DNA of 64,000 nt from Pachyseris speciosa. Taxonomy: Eukaryota > Cnidaria > Anthozoa > Scleractinia > Pachyseridae. The stretch lies in NCBI GenBank assembly GCA_016490735.1, contig JAEMWC010000033.1, positions 239,501 through 303,500 of the forward strand, in the 5' to 3' direction. The notes below the pieces were generated by a model, which was not told the DNA's origin, searched no databases, and saw only the letters and a program-made list of their open reading frames with translations. Both the position numbers and the translations under genes were made by a program. Numbering within the stretch: position 1 is the first letter of the stretch; each line of letters starts with the position of its first letter. This document shows, one piece after another, positions 23,464 through 34,478 of the stretch.

Positions 23464-24400
23464 AATGGGATTGGTACATGATGCCTATACTAAATAAATT
23501 ATTTGAACAGGATTAAAACACCACTGGGAACTGATGGGAAGATGCAAGGGGAATGGGATAAAATGTACTTTTAGGGGACTTTCTTCCCTGTTTTACTCCT
23601 GGTTTCCCCCTGCCCCTTTATTCCACACTTAACTTAGCTGAGTCAAGGCATTAATAGAGTGAGAATTATAAGTGCAATTAAATCACAAAACATCTCCACA
23701 GAGGCCCATCTCTCTATCACAAAGCACATGCAGTTTCTAAAGAAATTTGGACAAGTTGTTAAAGCTTTGACAAGCTTATTCGTCATCGTGTATTCATAAC
23801 AAAGGAGCATGTGTTGACACTGCTATAATATTGTAAAGAGTTTTAGCCTTGTTAAGCGGTTGTTTCATTACAAACCTGACAGTTTTATCTACCATCAGAG
23901 GAAATCATGATAGCAATGTCTCAAAATGATATGTAATTCAAAATAATCCCCCAACTGTTTCTTTAGAATCCCCTTTGGTGACAAAAGACCTTTTAAAAAA
24001 CTAAAAATCTACTAGGGTGGCCCATGGTGCTTTCATAAGTCATTTCCTGGAAAAATATACAATTTAGTGTACACTGGGGTATTAGCATCTCATCATCTAT
24101 GGATATCTGCATAATCATAGCTGCTTCATGTTCATGCTCTATATTTGTAGAAATCTCAGGCTGGGTATCCTGTGTGGGGAGAAGCAACACAGACCACCAA
24201 CTGACTCAGGGTGCTTTCCAGTGTTCCAGATAAGAGGGGTCTCTGGTCAAAAACCCCACTGATCTTAAGCAAATAGCATGTGCATCTGCTTCTCCTATTA
24301 CTCTTTCATCTAGATTAAATAATTTTAAGCATTAACTCCTTATATTATTCATTAAGTTTGCTAGAAATGTTCTTCATCTTGAACAATTAATGTGTCATGA
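23464..24400. other. intergenic, no gene recognised
   Basis: AT-rich sequence without a supported coding segment. The short minus ORF at 23993-24190 has no recognisable domain and no splice context. Confidence 0.4.
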
Positions 24401-24641
24401 GTGTTGTTTTTCTCTTTATTGCAACTGTATTAGAAGGTAATTAGCGTATATCACCTTATATTTATGTTAAACCATACATTTGACTCGTTTTAGTTTCTCT
24501 TGTAGTAACTCGTATATTGCTCATTAGGTATTGTTTTATATGTGTATTTTGTACCGTTGTGAAGGCCGTAAGTTAGATAACTCATTGGGTTAATTACGTC
24601 ACCTTCATTAAATAAAGAATATTGTATTGTATTGTATTGTC
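24400..24641 (+). mobile_element. 3' end of a non-LTR retrotransposon
   Basis: A 3'-UTR-like stretch ends in AATAAAGAATATTGTATTG followed by further TATTG repeats (to 24641). Short pentanucleotide tails of this kind are usual for L2/CR1 relatives. No coding part remains. Confidence 0.5.
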
Positions 24642-25000
24642 AGCTACATGACACGACAAATTAATAGAAAATGTATAATGGTTTGGTGGAAGCACTGGAA
24701 ATCTGACCCGATGGAATTCCTTGTTGACTATCTGCCTTAAAATCTTATCTGGAGCCCTGCTTTTGATTGGGAAATCTGGATTTAGATCTTAAAATCCAGA
24801 TCTTTGGATTTCCAATCGAACACAAGATCTGAAAACGGATTTCGCCACAGATTTTGTTAATTGAAATCCTTCCTCTAAATGGATTTCAAGTAATGAAATC
24901 AATGGTGTGAGCCAGCCACATCCCACAAGCTTTACGTTTTCATAGCTTGTTTTATTGATATGTGGGTACTTGAGTCTGTGCATTAGCTATGCCATACTGC

Positions 25001-25445
25001 AGGGGCACCCAACGAGCCAAATCAACCAAAAGCGGTAAGAAGCCATTTTTAAGTGCCTTATGGTGTTTGAAGTCTGTTTAAAGCGATGTTTTCATAAGCT
25101 AGAAAAAGTTCATCTGTTCGGATTCCCTAGCTGAAATTTTAATTGCCCGAAAATGTTAGGGAACAAAATCTTCCTTTGAGAAAATGCAAGCTGAAACTAC
25201 CTTTCCACGAACTTTCTAGAGAACTATTTTCTCTCCGAAAATGCTAGCTGACGTTTTTGACTGCCAAAAACAGCAATTACGACCTTTCCGAAAACCTCAG
25301 GCGTTATGATTTCCCAATTTCGAATCTTTTAGGCTACGTTTTAGTTACGAATTTCCGAGTGCACTCTTTAATCGACGCCGAATGCGCAAGGCGAATTACC
25401 CTCAGCCGAACAGATATCTAACGAAACTTGTCGCTGGGTGCCCCT
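25001..25445. mobile_element. MITE with AGGGGCACCCAACGA ends
   Basis: AGGGGCACCCAACGAG at 25001-25016 is matched inverted by CGCTGGGTGCCCCT at 25432-25445. The interior of about 415 bp contains several CCGAAAA.GTTAG-like words but no ORF. Confidence 0.75.
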
Positions 25446-25494
25446 GATACTGATGAGGCCTAACAAGGCCAAACAGCTGTCCATGGCTGCTAAT

Positions 25495-25650
25495 GCTTGG
25501 GCTCAGTCTTTGCTTTGGTAGATTTAAGGGGTAATGCCCGCTATATGGTGGCCTTAGTGCCCTTAGAGTGGCTTCAGCTTACTTGATCACATTAATTTGT
25601 GAAGTATCCTTGTCACTCCAGCCACATCCCACAAGCTTTACGTTTACATT
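25495..25650. repeat. dispersed repeat, inverted copy at 58946-59085
   Basis: Words such as TGGTAGATTTAAGGGGTAAT, GTGGCTTCAGCTTACTTGAT and CACATCCCACAAGCTTTACG occur here and, reverse complemented, at 58946-59085. The last word is also present at 24916-24941. Confidence 0.65.
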
Positions 25651-25867
25651 GGATTAAGGCTTGTTCTCCAAGGAAAAAGGACTTATTATACATAAAAATT
25701 TAATAAGATTTGATGCAACTTCCAAGAAATTTTGTGAGATATTGATGTCCCACATTGTGCCAAGAGGTGTAGTGGTGTGCTGATTTGCATGTCTAGCCCT
25801 GTCTAAACAGGAGCCTTTCCTCTGCATTGTCTCCCTTTCACTATACCTGTAATAAAATGGCGGGTCT

Positions 25868-25890
25868 GGGGGGGGGGGGGGGGGGGGGGG
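25868..25890. repeat. run of 23 G
   Basis: An uninterrupted G tract lies about 170 bp upstream of the KNOP1-like start codon. It may form G-quadruplexes and is prone to length errors in assembly. Confidence 0.95.
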
Positions 25891-26058
25891 AATAATCATG
25901 GGTTTAAAGTGTCCTTACTTCCCGCTAGCTGTATCTTTTTTTCTCGCCATCTGTTTCTTTTGTTTCCAACTTCCCGTCGTCTTCCTCAATTTTCCAAAAG
26001 GCCTATCCTGAGTTTTGTCCTTTTTGCTTTCTCCCATCCTAGATAGAGCCTAAACGAA

Positions 26059-28874
26059 ATGGAAGAAGGAACAAAGAAAAGCAAAAGAAAACATAAGAAG
26101 TCCAGAGGGGAGGGAAAAGAAGCCGAAGGATCTGTCATTGCGATTGCAGAAGAGGAGAGTGAAAAAGTTAAAAAAGAGGACATAGCCTCTGCTGGAGATA
26201 AGCAAGTTGAGAAAGAAGAAAAGAAAAGCAAAAGGAAAGATAAAAGGTCGAGAAAGGAAGAAAGTGAGGTGGAAAAGGATTCCGATGAATCCAATAGAGG
26301 TGAAGAAGAACGCAAAGAAAAACGAGAAAAGAGGAAGACTTCAAAAGGGGAAGAAGAACGGAAAGATAAAGATGTACCTGAGACGGAGGCTGAGATGATG
26401 GAAACGAAAATAGAAGAGAAGAAAAGAAAAAGAGAAAAGAAGAAATCGAAAGAAGATCGTGAGGGAGAAAGCAATGAATGTGAAGTCGAAGTTGAAGAAA
26501 GTAAAAATTCTGAAATAAAAAAAGGCGAAAAAGAAGTGAAGAGAAGCAACCGTGAAAAGAAAACAACGAGAGGAGATGATGTGATCGAGGTGGAAGAAAG
26601 GAAATCTAAAGTTGAAGACAAGGAAACAAAAATAGCGGATGTGGACGAAATGGAAAAAGACAGTAAGAAGAGGAAGCGAGAGAAGAAAACACAGAAAGAA
26701 GAAAATATCGAGGGAGATGACAAGAAATCTGTAGTTGAAAGCAAGGAATCTGTAAGTGATGATGTGAAGGAAGTGGCAAAAGAAGACACGAAAAAAAAAC
26801 CAGAAAAGAAAACTTTAAAAGGAGAAAAAATCGAAGGCGAGAAAGCTGAAAGTGGTTTTGTGAAGGAAAGAGAACAGGAGGGAAAGAAAAGCAAGCGAGA
26901 AAAGAAAAAATCGAAGGAAGAAAATGTTGAGAAGAAAGAAACGAAGTCCGATGTCAAAGGCGAGGAAGGTAACATCGATAGTGCGAAGGAAATGATAAAA
27001 GAAGGGAAGAAAAGAAAACGAGGAAAGGAAAAATCAAGAGAGGAAAATCGCAAAGCTGAAGGAAAGAATTATGACGAAGACGACGACGAAACAAATGCTG
27101 ACTTGAAGGAAACGGAAAAAGGAGGACTGAAAAGCAAACAAAAGACGAAAATGTCGAAAAATGAAAATGATATGGACGGAGAAAGAAAGACACCTGAAGC
27201 CATGGAAGCCAAGGAAGTTGATGCAAAGGATACGGGAAAAAGAGAAAGGAAAGGCAAACGAGAAAAGAAAATATCGAACGTTGCTGGGCACCACCCAGCG
27301 GAGCAGAGAGTAAAGAATGAAGAGGACAGGTCAGATGGAAAAGAGTCTAAAGCTGATCGGAAGAAAAGGAAGAACCGTCACAAAGAATTGGAAGACATAG
27401 AAGACGCTGAAGAGGAGGATGTTGTTTCTAAAGGAAGAAAGGATACTGGAACAAAAGTTCGCAAGCAAGGCGAAAAGGGCAAAAGCGAAGAGAGTGATCA
27501 AGAAACCAAGGCAAAGAAATCTGAACGTGAACGTAAGAAAGGAAAGAGCTCCCGGGTCACAGAAGAGGAACAGAAAGACGAAACGACTCCTCCCTCGAAT
27601 AAAAGCAGAGATGGTGGAAGCGATGATTCGGGAGGAGAAGGCCGAGAGAAAGTTGTGGAGAGGAAAAGACAAAAGAAATCTAAAGAAGAAAGTGGTTTTG
27701 ACGGCGATGAAGAAGAACGCACAGAGAAAAAGTCGAAGCGCGACCGAAAGAAAACCAAGAGTGGAGACGAAGCAAAATTGCCGGGGGATGAGGACGATGT
27801 GAAAAGAAAGAATGAACAGAAGGAGGACAGTGGGAAAGATGGGAGTGAAGCGGTCGAGGAGAAGTCGCGAAAACGCGGGTTGGTGCAGAGTGAAGAAGAT
27901 TTCAAAACTGAGGCTGAAAATTGTGTTCCTGAGAAAAAGTCGAAAAGTGATCGCAAGAAAAAGAAGAGTGGCAGGAAAGAAAAGGTGCCTTCGGGTGAAG
28001 CGCAGAATGAGCAGGGTGTGCTCGAGGGAGAAGCAACGGATGATGTAAAAACTTGCGGCGAAAAGGAAGACTCGAAAAGCGAAGAAGGCAGAAAGAAGTC
28101 GAGAAAGAAGAGAGCAGATAAGGAAGAAGAGGAACAGGAATCTAAAACTGATGATGAGATGAATGATGAACCCAATGTAGAAGGGGCAAAACGCGATCGT
28201 ACAAAAGCGAGGAAGGGAGTGGAAACAGAGGGATCGCCTGTGAATGAGCAAGAGGTCAAGACTCTACCCAAGGTAAAACTGTAATTGTGGCTCGGTTGTG
28301 AGAAAGGATAAGCTGAGCCTTGGAATGAAATTCTTGAGGACTGCCGAGAAACCAAACCACAACATTCGCATTTCATTGTTTTTAGGTAGAAAGATTTTAG
28401 ACCTTAATGGAGAGACATGAAACGGGATTCAAATAGGCAACTGGTGCCACGCGTAGGAATGCGTTCCTCCAGGGCTACGCGCGGATGATCATGAAGCACA
28501 AATTTCAGGTGGAGTTATGTCATCTAATGAACTATTTATCCAAATTACTTGTGCTTTTACAGCTCGGGCAGTGGAGTGAAACGGAGTTTGATAGCCCAGA
28601 ACGCAGGGACAAATTTCTTCGTCTGATGGGTGCCTTCAAGGGGCCATCTACGCAGGCGTCTGCGGTCAGCGGCCCATCGTCAAGGTCAAGTAGCCGCTGC
28701 ATGACTAAAGGCACTGAAGAGTCCCTAACGCGGCGACTGGAGCAGCAATACGAGGCTGCCATGGACTGCAGCAGGAACAAAAGGGGCCTGGGACTGGGTT
28801 ATAACGCGGATGAGGATCCAAGCAGAAAGAAGTTTTACATTGACAAAACCGGTTCCAAATCAGTGAAATTATAG
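26059..28874 (+). CDS. KNOP1: KNOP1-like lysine-rich nucleolar protein, two exons
   Basis: Exon 1 is 26059-28272 (738 codons) and ends AAG|GTAAAA; exon 2 is 28563-28874 after TTTTACAG. The join is phase 0 and gives 841 aa. Exon 1 is almost wholly charged: Lys/Glu/Arg/Asp/Ser with many KKSKR, KREKKKSK and EEDVxxK blocks, a nuclear/nucleolar type of low-complexity sequence with many basic localisation signals. Exon 2 carries the conserved end of KNOP1 proteins: GQWSETEF, KFLRLMGAFKG, then LEQQYEAAMD, RGLGLGYN, FYIDKTGSKSVKL. This end is the basis of the name. Vertebrate KNOP1 localises to nucleoli; its exact role is not settled. Exon 1 is longer than in vertebrates. TTTCTCCCATCCTAG just upstream of the start codon may be the acceptor of a 5'-UTR intron. 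Confidence 0.88.
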
Positions 28875-28900
28875 ACTACTTTTTTGTGTTGAGAAGAAAG

Positions 28901-28906
28901 AATAAA
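28901..28906 (+). terminator. polyadenylation signal of the KNOP1-like gene
   Basis: AATAAA lies 27 nt after the stop codon. Confidence 0.7.
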
Positions 28907-29002
28907 ACATGTAATGCTCGCAATTAATTGGCAATTTCAACCCAGAAACGTTGGGCTTGAAGGTTTGAAACTTTTCCCATGTTCACAGATGTTTATTATG
29001 TT

Positions 29003-29004
29003 AG

Positions 29005-29048
<44 letters not shown>

Positions 29049-29443
29049 GGCCATATAAAGTGCAAGGAAAGCTGCATGTTGTCATACATCACTTTATTTA
29101 CCCTCGGACTTTAGAGTAGCTTGTGCAGCTAATATCTCCGAGCATTTAACCATCAGATGAGAGATAGCCCACCACACCGGGAACTACGTTCCCTACTCTT
29201 TTCGAACAGTGTGTAGGTTCTTTTACGTCCCACGGAATCAATTATGAAGAGTTGAGAGACGGGGCCTACGGTTTATCGTCCTTATCCGAGAAGACTAGAA
29301 AGTCTAACCATTTGCAGATGTTATTACAAAGGCAGCACTTTCTCTTCAATTATTTAAAGACGCTGAGTGTTGGTCCGGCCGGGATTTGAACCCGCGACCT
29401 CCCGCACACTAGTCCGGTGCTCTACCACTGAGCTAACCGGTCG
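29003..29443 (-). mobile_element. tRNA-headed SINE with (AAC)n tail
   Basis: The minus strand begins CGACCGGTTAGCTCAGTGG (A-box) and has the B-box GGGTTCAAATCCC. The body matches the SINE at 7890-8158 over about 240 bp. It ends in an AAC microsatellite (29049 down to 29004). The tRNA-like head does not fold as a functional tRNA. Confidence 0.8.
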
Positions 29444-30028
29444 TTTTCTTTCGCGTCCTTCGAGCTGTTTCGTAGACGTGCAAACTCGAGCTCCAACAAA
29501 GAGAGCGTCAACGCTAAAGATATTAGTGCAAGGAGCTGAAATGCATTGACTTGAAAATCGTTAGGAAGTGAGGGCCGATAGTTTGCATCTTGAACACTCC
29601 ACCGTGAAGGAATCATTCTTTCACCTTTTTTTGTTTTTGTTTACTTGGCCAACTCAACGAAACCTTCCCACAGTATCCACGAGTTTTCAGTGATTTCTTC
29701 CTCTCGATTGCGCGCAAGCAAGGAGTCTCAGCTTACTACTACATGTAGCGTTACTGAGAAAATCTCGAGTACACTTTATTATCGATCATCGTCATCATCT
29801 TGATGATGGTGATGATGACTATGTTGATGATAAGGAAACGATAATACTTGCGCCGGGTAAAATGATGAAACTGCCGGTCAGTTCGCAAGTAACATATTGC
29901 TTGATTGATTTATGCATTACTGAAGAGAGTTAATTAGTAAATAGATCTGTAATGGCACCCAAAAAACTCCCGAAAGTAGCTAAAACTATTTTGCTTCTAC
30001 CATTGAAAACTGTTTGAGGTTGCTTGTT
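29444..30028. other. intergenic or intronic, no gene recognised
   Basis: Contains a GAT/ATC-rich stretch (about 29783-29840) and no supported coding segment. If the ArfGAP paralogue continues on the minus strand, this would be its 3' flank. Confidence 0.35.
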
Positions 30029-30257
30029 TCACAATAGCTTCTCAGTGCACGAACAAATTATCAAAACGGAGACCAAAAGGATCACAGATTCCACCACCCG
30101 AGTGGGACTGGTCGCGAGAGGTGATTTGTTCCTGGTTCCCAGGCCTTTAACTCGCATAACGTTGAAATACTCGCCGTCTGAGGAAAGACTGAATCCTCTT
30201 TGATGCTTTATTGCTGTTTCAAATCTTTCTTTTCTGTGCTTTTCCGAGTTACGATAC
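30029..30257 (-). CDS. possible terminal exon of the ArfGAP paralogue, hydrophobic tail
   Basis: After a good acceptor (TTTTTAATTTAG, exon from 30257) one frame stays open for 75 codons to TGA at 30031-30029. The first part, KHRKERFE, is vaguely like the KYERKEF that follows the ArfGAP fold in the ADAP gene. The end is a hydrophobic stretch of about 17 residues (ESVILLVSVLIICS) followed by CTEKLL-stop, as in a tail-anchored membrane protein. The phase does not join directly to exon 2, so at least one more exon would be needed, and short open frames arise by chance. Treat as a hypothesis. Confidence 0.2.
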
Positions 30258-30722
30258 CTAAATTAAAAACCTCAGTACTTTGAGAAATCCGAAAGTAACT
30301 TGATCACGGCAAACCCTCGGCTGAATAGTTTCGCTATGAAGCCAAGAAGCACCCGAAAACTGGATCTGCACTCGGTTAAATATCTCAAGTTTAATATTTA
30401 CACATCTTTCAAGAAGTCAGATCAGTTTACGAACTGGTTTTCCTCAATAAACGCCATGATGTACTGATGTACTGAACAGAGCAGAAACGACCCCTAAAAA
30501 AGTGATTCAAGTTTGGTTCTTGGAAGAGGTGCTGATCGTACACTTTTACCCAAACGGAATAACTGCCTGCCGTTTTAGTTTCGAAGCGTGAACCTTATTA
30601 AAATGCGGAAAAATCCAAAAATACGCTAAGCGTCATCCATGCGGTAAATTCCCCTCCAAACTGAAACAAAAGTTATCTTTTTATCTTCATATATTGTTTA
30701 TAGTCTAACTTTCTTCGCTCAC

Positions 30723-31440
30723 CTTTAGCATTTCGCCTGTCCAGACATCAGTATCGACAGATTTTATCCTCGAAACCTGGCTTCCAAAATTTCTGTGCAA
30801 TCCCCCGCATTGTGAACAGAGAAACAAGCCCTTTATCATGCAAGCGTACTTAGGATCTGTGTCAAAGAAAACCAACGATTTGTGACGGGTCCTTGCAAGC
30901 GCTGTTATAAGTGGTTTGAAAAAAGCTCTCCTAGTTCTGCACAGTTTCTATAAGCGAGGTGCGATGATTGAACATTGTGGCTCGGTTGTTCTTTTTTCTC
31001 CCATAGAAAGTTCGTCATTATTTTGTTACGACAGTCCACGTTAATTTAGTCCCTGGGAGATAAAATGGTACACAAAAACAAATACGTGCGGACTTCAATA
31101 AACAAAATCGTAAACTGTGACCATTCAAATGAAAGTCATACTAGGAGTACTTTTCTTTTGCAATGTGTGTTTGTTCATTTTTCCTCAGTCGAAAAACAAA
31201 TGTTTCTGCCGTAAGTTTGGAGCTTGTCAGCTTCAAGGTTGGTTAAGAGTCTGTGGATCCGGCAACCGGTTTGCCAGGCTGGAAGGAACAACTTTGAAAC
31301 TGCTCTCAGTGTTTGTTCAAAGCTAAACGTGCAAACTTACGTTGCTCAGAGCAATCCGCACAACAGTGGTTGCCATTCTCCGTTCGAATCTTTAGCAAAG
31401 CGGCTTTAGTTTCCTCCGCGTGTTTTCTTACAATCGACAT
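30723..31440 (-). CDS. second ArfGAP gene, first two coding exons (ADAP paralogue, partial)
   Basis: Exon 1 is 31440-31341 (33 codons plus 1 nt, donor GTAAGT) and exon 2 is 30856-30723 (134 nt, acceptor TTTCTTTGACACAG, donor GTGAGC). Exon 2 has the same length and phases as exon 2 of the ADAP gene. Joined, they give a full ArfGAP zinc finger with exact CX2CX16CX2C spacing (C27, C30, C47, C50) and the arginine finger R55 in CGGLHRNFG. Identity to the ADAP gene is moderate. No PH exon was recognised downstream. Possible further pieces are an exon from 30660 after CTTTTGTTTCAG that would stop after 20 codons, a segment near 30450 reading AFIEENQF like the FMEEHGND of the ADAP gene, and the open frame at 30257-30029. 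Whether this is a short ArfGAP gene or a decaying partial duplicate is open. Confidence 0.7.
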
Positions 31441-32735
31441 TCTTCTACCGTTAAACGGTCCCAACTTCTAAAATCTGCAAATGACGAGATGCTAATTCTT
31501 CAGTGAATGTATTCACCTTGCCTTGGCATTTGCCAATTGACAGTTTCCGGGACAAAGGCTTGAGTATATTTAGCAACGGAAGAAGGAGTCTGCATGATTT
31601 GCATTCGGGACAAATTATACGGAAGTTGAGTCAAAATTTCAAACAGTCATCTTTTCTGATTCCGAGAAGACCACTGACCGAATTTGAAGACAAAAATTGC
31701 CGATGAAGGTCTGTTTACTTGAAGGCTCGAAAATGAAAGCTTTTCAGTTTGATGTCAATGTTAATCCCAAGCTTGCTTTGATCGGCTGGGCCTTTCATAC
31801 CCGACAACGTACTGAAACTATCAACATTTCCGAAAAAGTGAAGTTCCTTCTAAATTTCAAAGTTCAAAAACATTACCCGTGTAAATTGTATAAATATCAT
31901 AGTAACTGTGTATACATCCTTGTATGCAACATTATGTCTCTTTTTCCTTATCGGTACCTTTAAATAGCCAAAAGTAAAACGAGAGATGCATTTGTGTCAG
32001 TGCCGCAGATGTTAAAATAGTGGTCTAGTTTGTAACAATTACCCTACTTGGACAAAGGAACGATTTATTATCTTTTGACTTCAGATGGCCAGGTCGGGAA
32101 ATAGATTCCAACTTGAGCCGAAATTAGCCTTTTTTTAATTTCTTCCCATTTATAGCGAGAAAGCAGTAATTGTGGGTTGATGGCCAACGTTCACTCTACT
32201 GAATGTAGTCAGCAGTGATCACGTTCACTCATAGTCGACTCAAGTGAGGTTTAGTAAACAGTAGAAGCAAGACGGGAAATTCGACATTTGAATTATCAGT
32301 TAACCCTCCTAAACCCCGATAAAATTGAACATAAAACTTCTCCTTATGTTGTCACTACCTGATCAAGCAAGCAAGTCGGGAGAATAAAGGGAATGATCAT
32401 CCCGGTAATGAATATCTTGATGTTTAAACAATTTTTGCTTACTAGCGCCATAAGAAATTATACACTGGTACAAGCATGAACATGCATTGGTTATCGTATT
32501 GTTTATTTGAGGAAAACGCTTATGAAATGTAGCCTTATTGCGTTGTATCACGATTATCTTCCGGCTCACCAAACGTTCTCCAATATTCAGTCTGACTGAA
32601 GATGCTACTTTAGCAGTAGCGAAAAGAAAGCCTTATCCAGTTCACAGTTGACAATTTGAACACGGCTCTTGCGTGTTTCACTCGCTTTCACTGCCCAGGG
32701 GGATTGGGTGGGGGTGTGCGGCCCGCTTCCTGAAA
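31441..32735. other. intergenic, no gene recognised
   Basis: Upstream flank of the ArfGAP paralogue, so its promoter should lie in the first few hundred bases; no clear TATA box was found. Short ORFs here lack domains and splice context. Confidence 0.4.
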
Positions 32736-32739
32736 CCCT

Positions 32740-33040
32740 TACCCTATTTCAGACCAAAATCTGCGATTTTCCCTACCCTATTTCAGACCTAACCAAGAAT
32801 TCGATACCCTATTTCAGGCCTATTTCACGTACACGGTTGGCGTAAACATAATTAAAAGACAAAAAAGAAGGGCTTTTGTTGATGGTCTAATCGCCTAATC
32901 ATGAAAAAGTAGCTTCTTTTGAAAATGATACCCAATTTAAGACTAGAAGGCACAAACCATACCCTATTTCAGACCGAAAAGGTCAAAATAGATACCCTAT
33001 TTCAGACCAAAACGACTAAAAATAACATACCCTTTGGGGC
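32740..33040 (+). repeat. array of a TACCCTATTTCAGACC motif
   Basis: Near-perfect copies start at about 32740, 32774, 32805, 32960 and 32993, all on the same strand, with spacers of 15-140 bp. Degenerate copies stand near 32928 and 33027. There is no constant period, so this is a motif array and not a simple tandem repeat. Confidence 0.8.
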
Positions 33041-33558
33041 CGTACATACTTATATAGCCCAAATAAGGGAGAAACCCCCTGTGCTTTCAGTCTCCCTAAG
33101 AAATATAAGAGACTACTCAAAATCTGCTGATTTCCCGTGATCCCCTATCAAACATCAAGTGCTGTCCACAGTGCACGTCCACCGAGTTTTCCGGGGAGAT
33201 TTACGTCATGGGATGCGTTTTCTGCCACGTACCTAGACTTCTCTCTCTTGTCATGAGAATCAGCACGCAGTTAAAATTACTTCCTTAAGGTTTCCATGGT
33301 AGCCACCAGTAAGAGTTTTAGCTGTTTTTTTCATCTCTATGTTTAAGAATGAGCTGAAGGAGTCTCTACAATAAGGGTAGCTCTGCGTCTGGGAGGAGTG
33401 GTCGCGGTCATGGCGGTAAGACGTGTTTCCACGAGCTCCGCCAACCGCCCTTGTATTATTGCCTTTGGCTAAAATTTATATTGTCATTGGCCAAAATTTA
33501 CAGTGTAGCATCTGTGTATGTGTTTTATAAGCGTGTGTATGTGTTTTTATAAGCGAAC

Positions 33559-34320
33559 ATGGCTGAATTGTGTCAAATCAAGGAGTTGTTGAAGAATGAA
33601 TTAACGCCTATCCACGCCAAGCTAGTTATGCTGGAGGAAAACTTTAAGCAACTAACAGCCTCGTATGAATATCTTTCGGCGAAATACGACCAGCTCCTCG
33701 AACAGTCTAAGGGCACCAATGAGAAGATTATTGGCCTCATCAAATCAACGAAAACTATGCAGTCAGAGATCAACTCAAACAAGGACATGGCTCTTAAAAC
33801 AATGGCCGAAACCGAGATAATGGCTCAGTATCTCCGAAGGGATTGCCTTGAGATTTCAGGAGTGAAACCGAATGCAGAATATAGCGGCGAAAACATCGTA
33901 GAAAGTATTGGGAAGGTCCTGAATGTTAACGTCACCGAGAAAGACATTTCAGTAGCTCATCCATTGCCTTCGTACAAGAAAGATGCGTTGCCAAAACTAA
34001 TTGTGAAATTCACACGCAGGAATGTTCGTAACGAGTTTTACGCGAAAAGAAAGGTCCTTGCTGGCAAGAATCTCCCAGAGGATCCTGTACTCAAAAGCTT
34101 TCTTGTGGGTAAGAACATATATATTTCTGAATCACTGACTCCTCAAAGGAAAAAACTCTATGGTGACATCAATAAGTATCGGAAGAAGTTAATGTGGAAA
34201 TTTATTTGGTCACATAATGGAAGGATTTATGTAAAAAAGAATGAAACCGCTACCGAACAGCACTCATTTGACAACGCTGACGACTTCTGCAAGTTTAAAG
34301 AACGCTTTAAAGCACCGTGA
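33559..34320 (+). CDS. ORF1 protein of the L2/CR1-like element
   Basis: 253 aa, intact. Residues about 5-95 are rich in heptad-like Leu/Ile spacing and should form a coiled coil. A central AQYLRRDCLEISGV segment followed by a KLIVKFTRRNVRNEFY block is the RRM-like region seen in ORF1 proteins of such elements. The C-terminal part holds WKFIWSHNGRIYVKK. By analogy the protein binds RNA and packages the element transcript. The ATG follows 158 nt before the ORF2 frame opens. Confidence 0.8.
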   Translation: MAELCQIKELLKNELTPIHAKLVMLEENFKQLTASYEYLSAKYDQLLEQSKGTNEKIIGLIKSTKTMQSEINSNKDMALKTMAETEIMAQYLRRDCLEISGVKPNAEYSGENIVESIGKVLNVNVTEKDISVAHPLPSYKKDALPKLIVKFTRRNVRNEFYAKRKVLAGKNLPEDPVLKSFLVGKNIYISESLTPQRKKLYGDINKYRKKLMWKFIWSHNGRIYVKKNETATEQHSFDNADDFCKFKERFKAP

Positions 34321-34478
34321 TTTCAAAATGCAGAGACGAGTGTCTCCTACGACCAGGTATTTTAGATTGGTAGAGAAATTGTCACGATGTCTCCTACTGA
34401 GATTAGTAGTTATTTACTCACAGCTACTGTTTGACATTGTACAAGTAAATTTATTTGAACTAACGGACCGATACCGAA

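Noticed and set aside
25986..28376. Long minus-strand ORFs (up to 355 codons) opposite the KNOP1-like exon 1
   Set aside because: They are Ser/Phe/Leu low-complexity mirrors of AAG/GAA-rich coding sequence on the other strand and have no domains.
29380..29443. Possible tRNA genes here and at 8085-8158 and 55611-55672
   Set aside because: A- and B-boxes are present but the acceptor and anticodon stems do not pair, and SINE bodies follow.
29367..29549. Plus-strand ORF beginning with a VRPGFEPATSR-like peptide
   Set aside because: It is the antisense reading of a SINE tRNA head, a frequent false protein.
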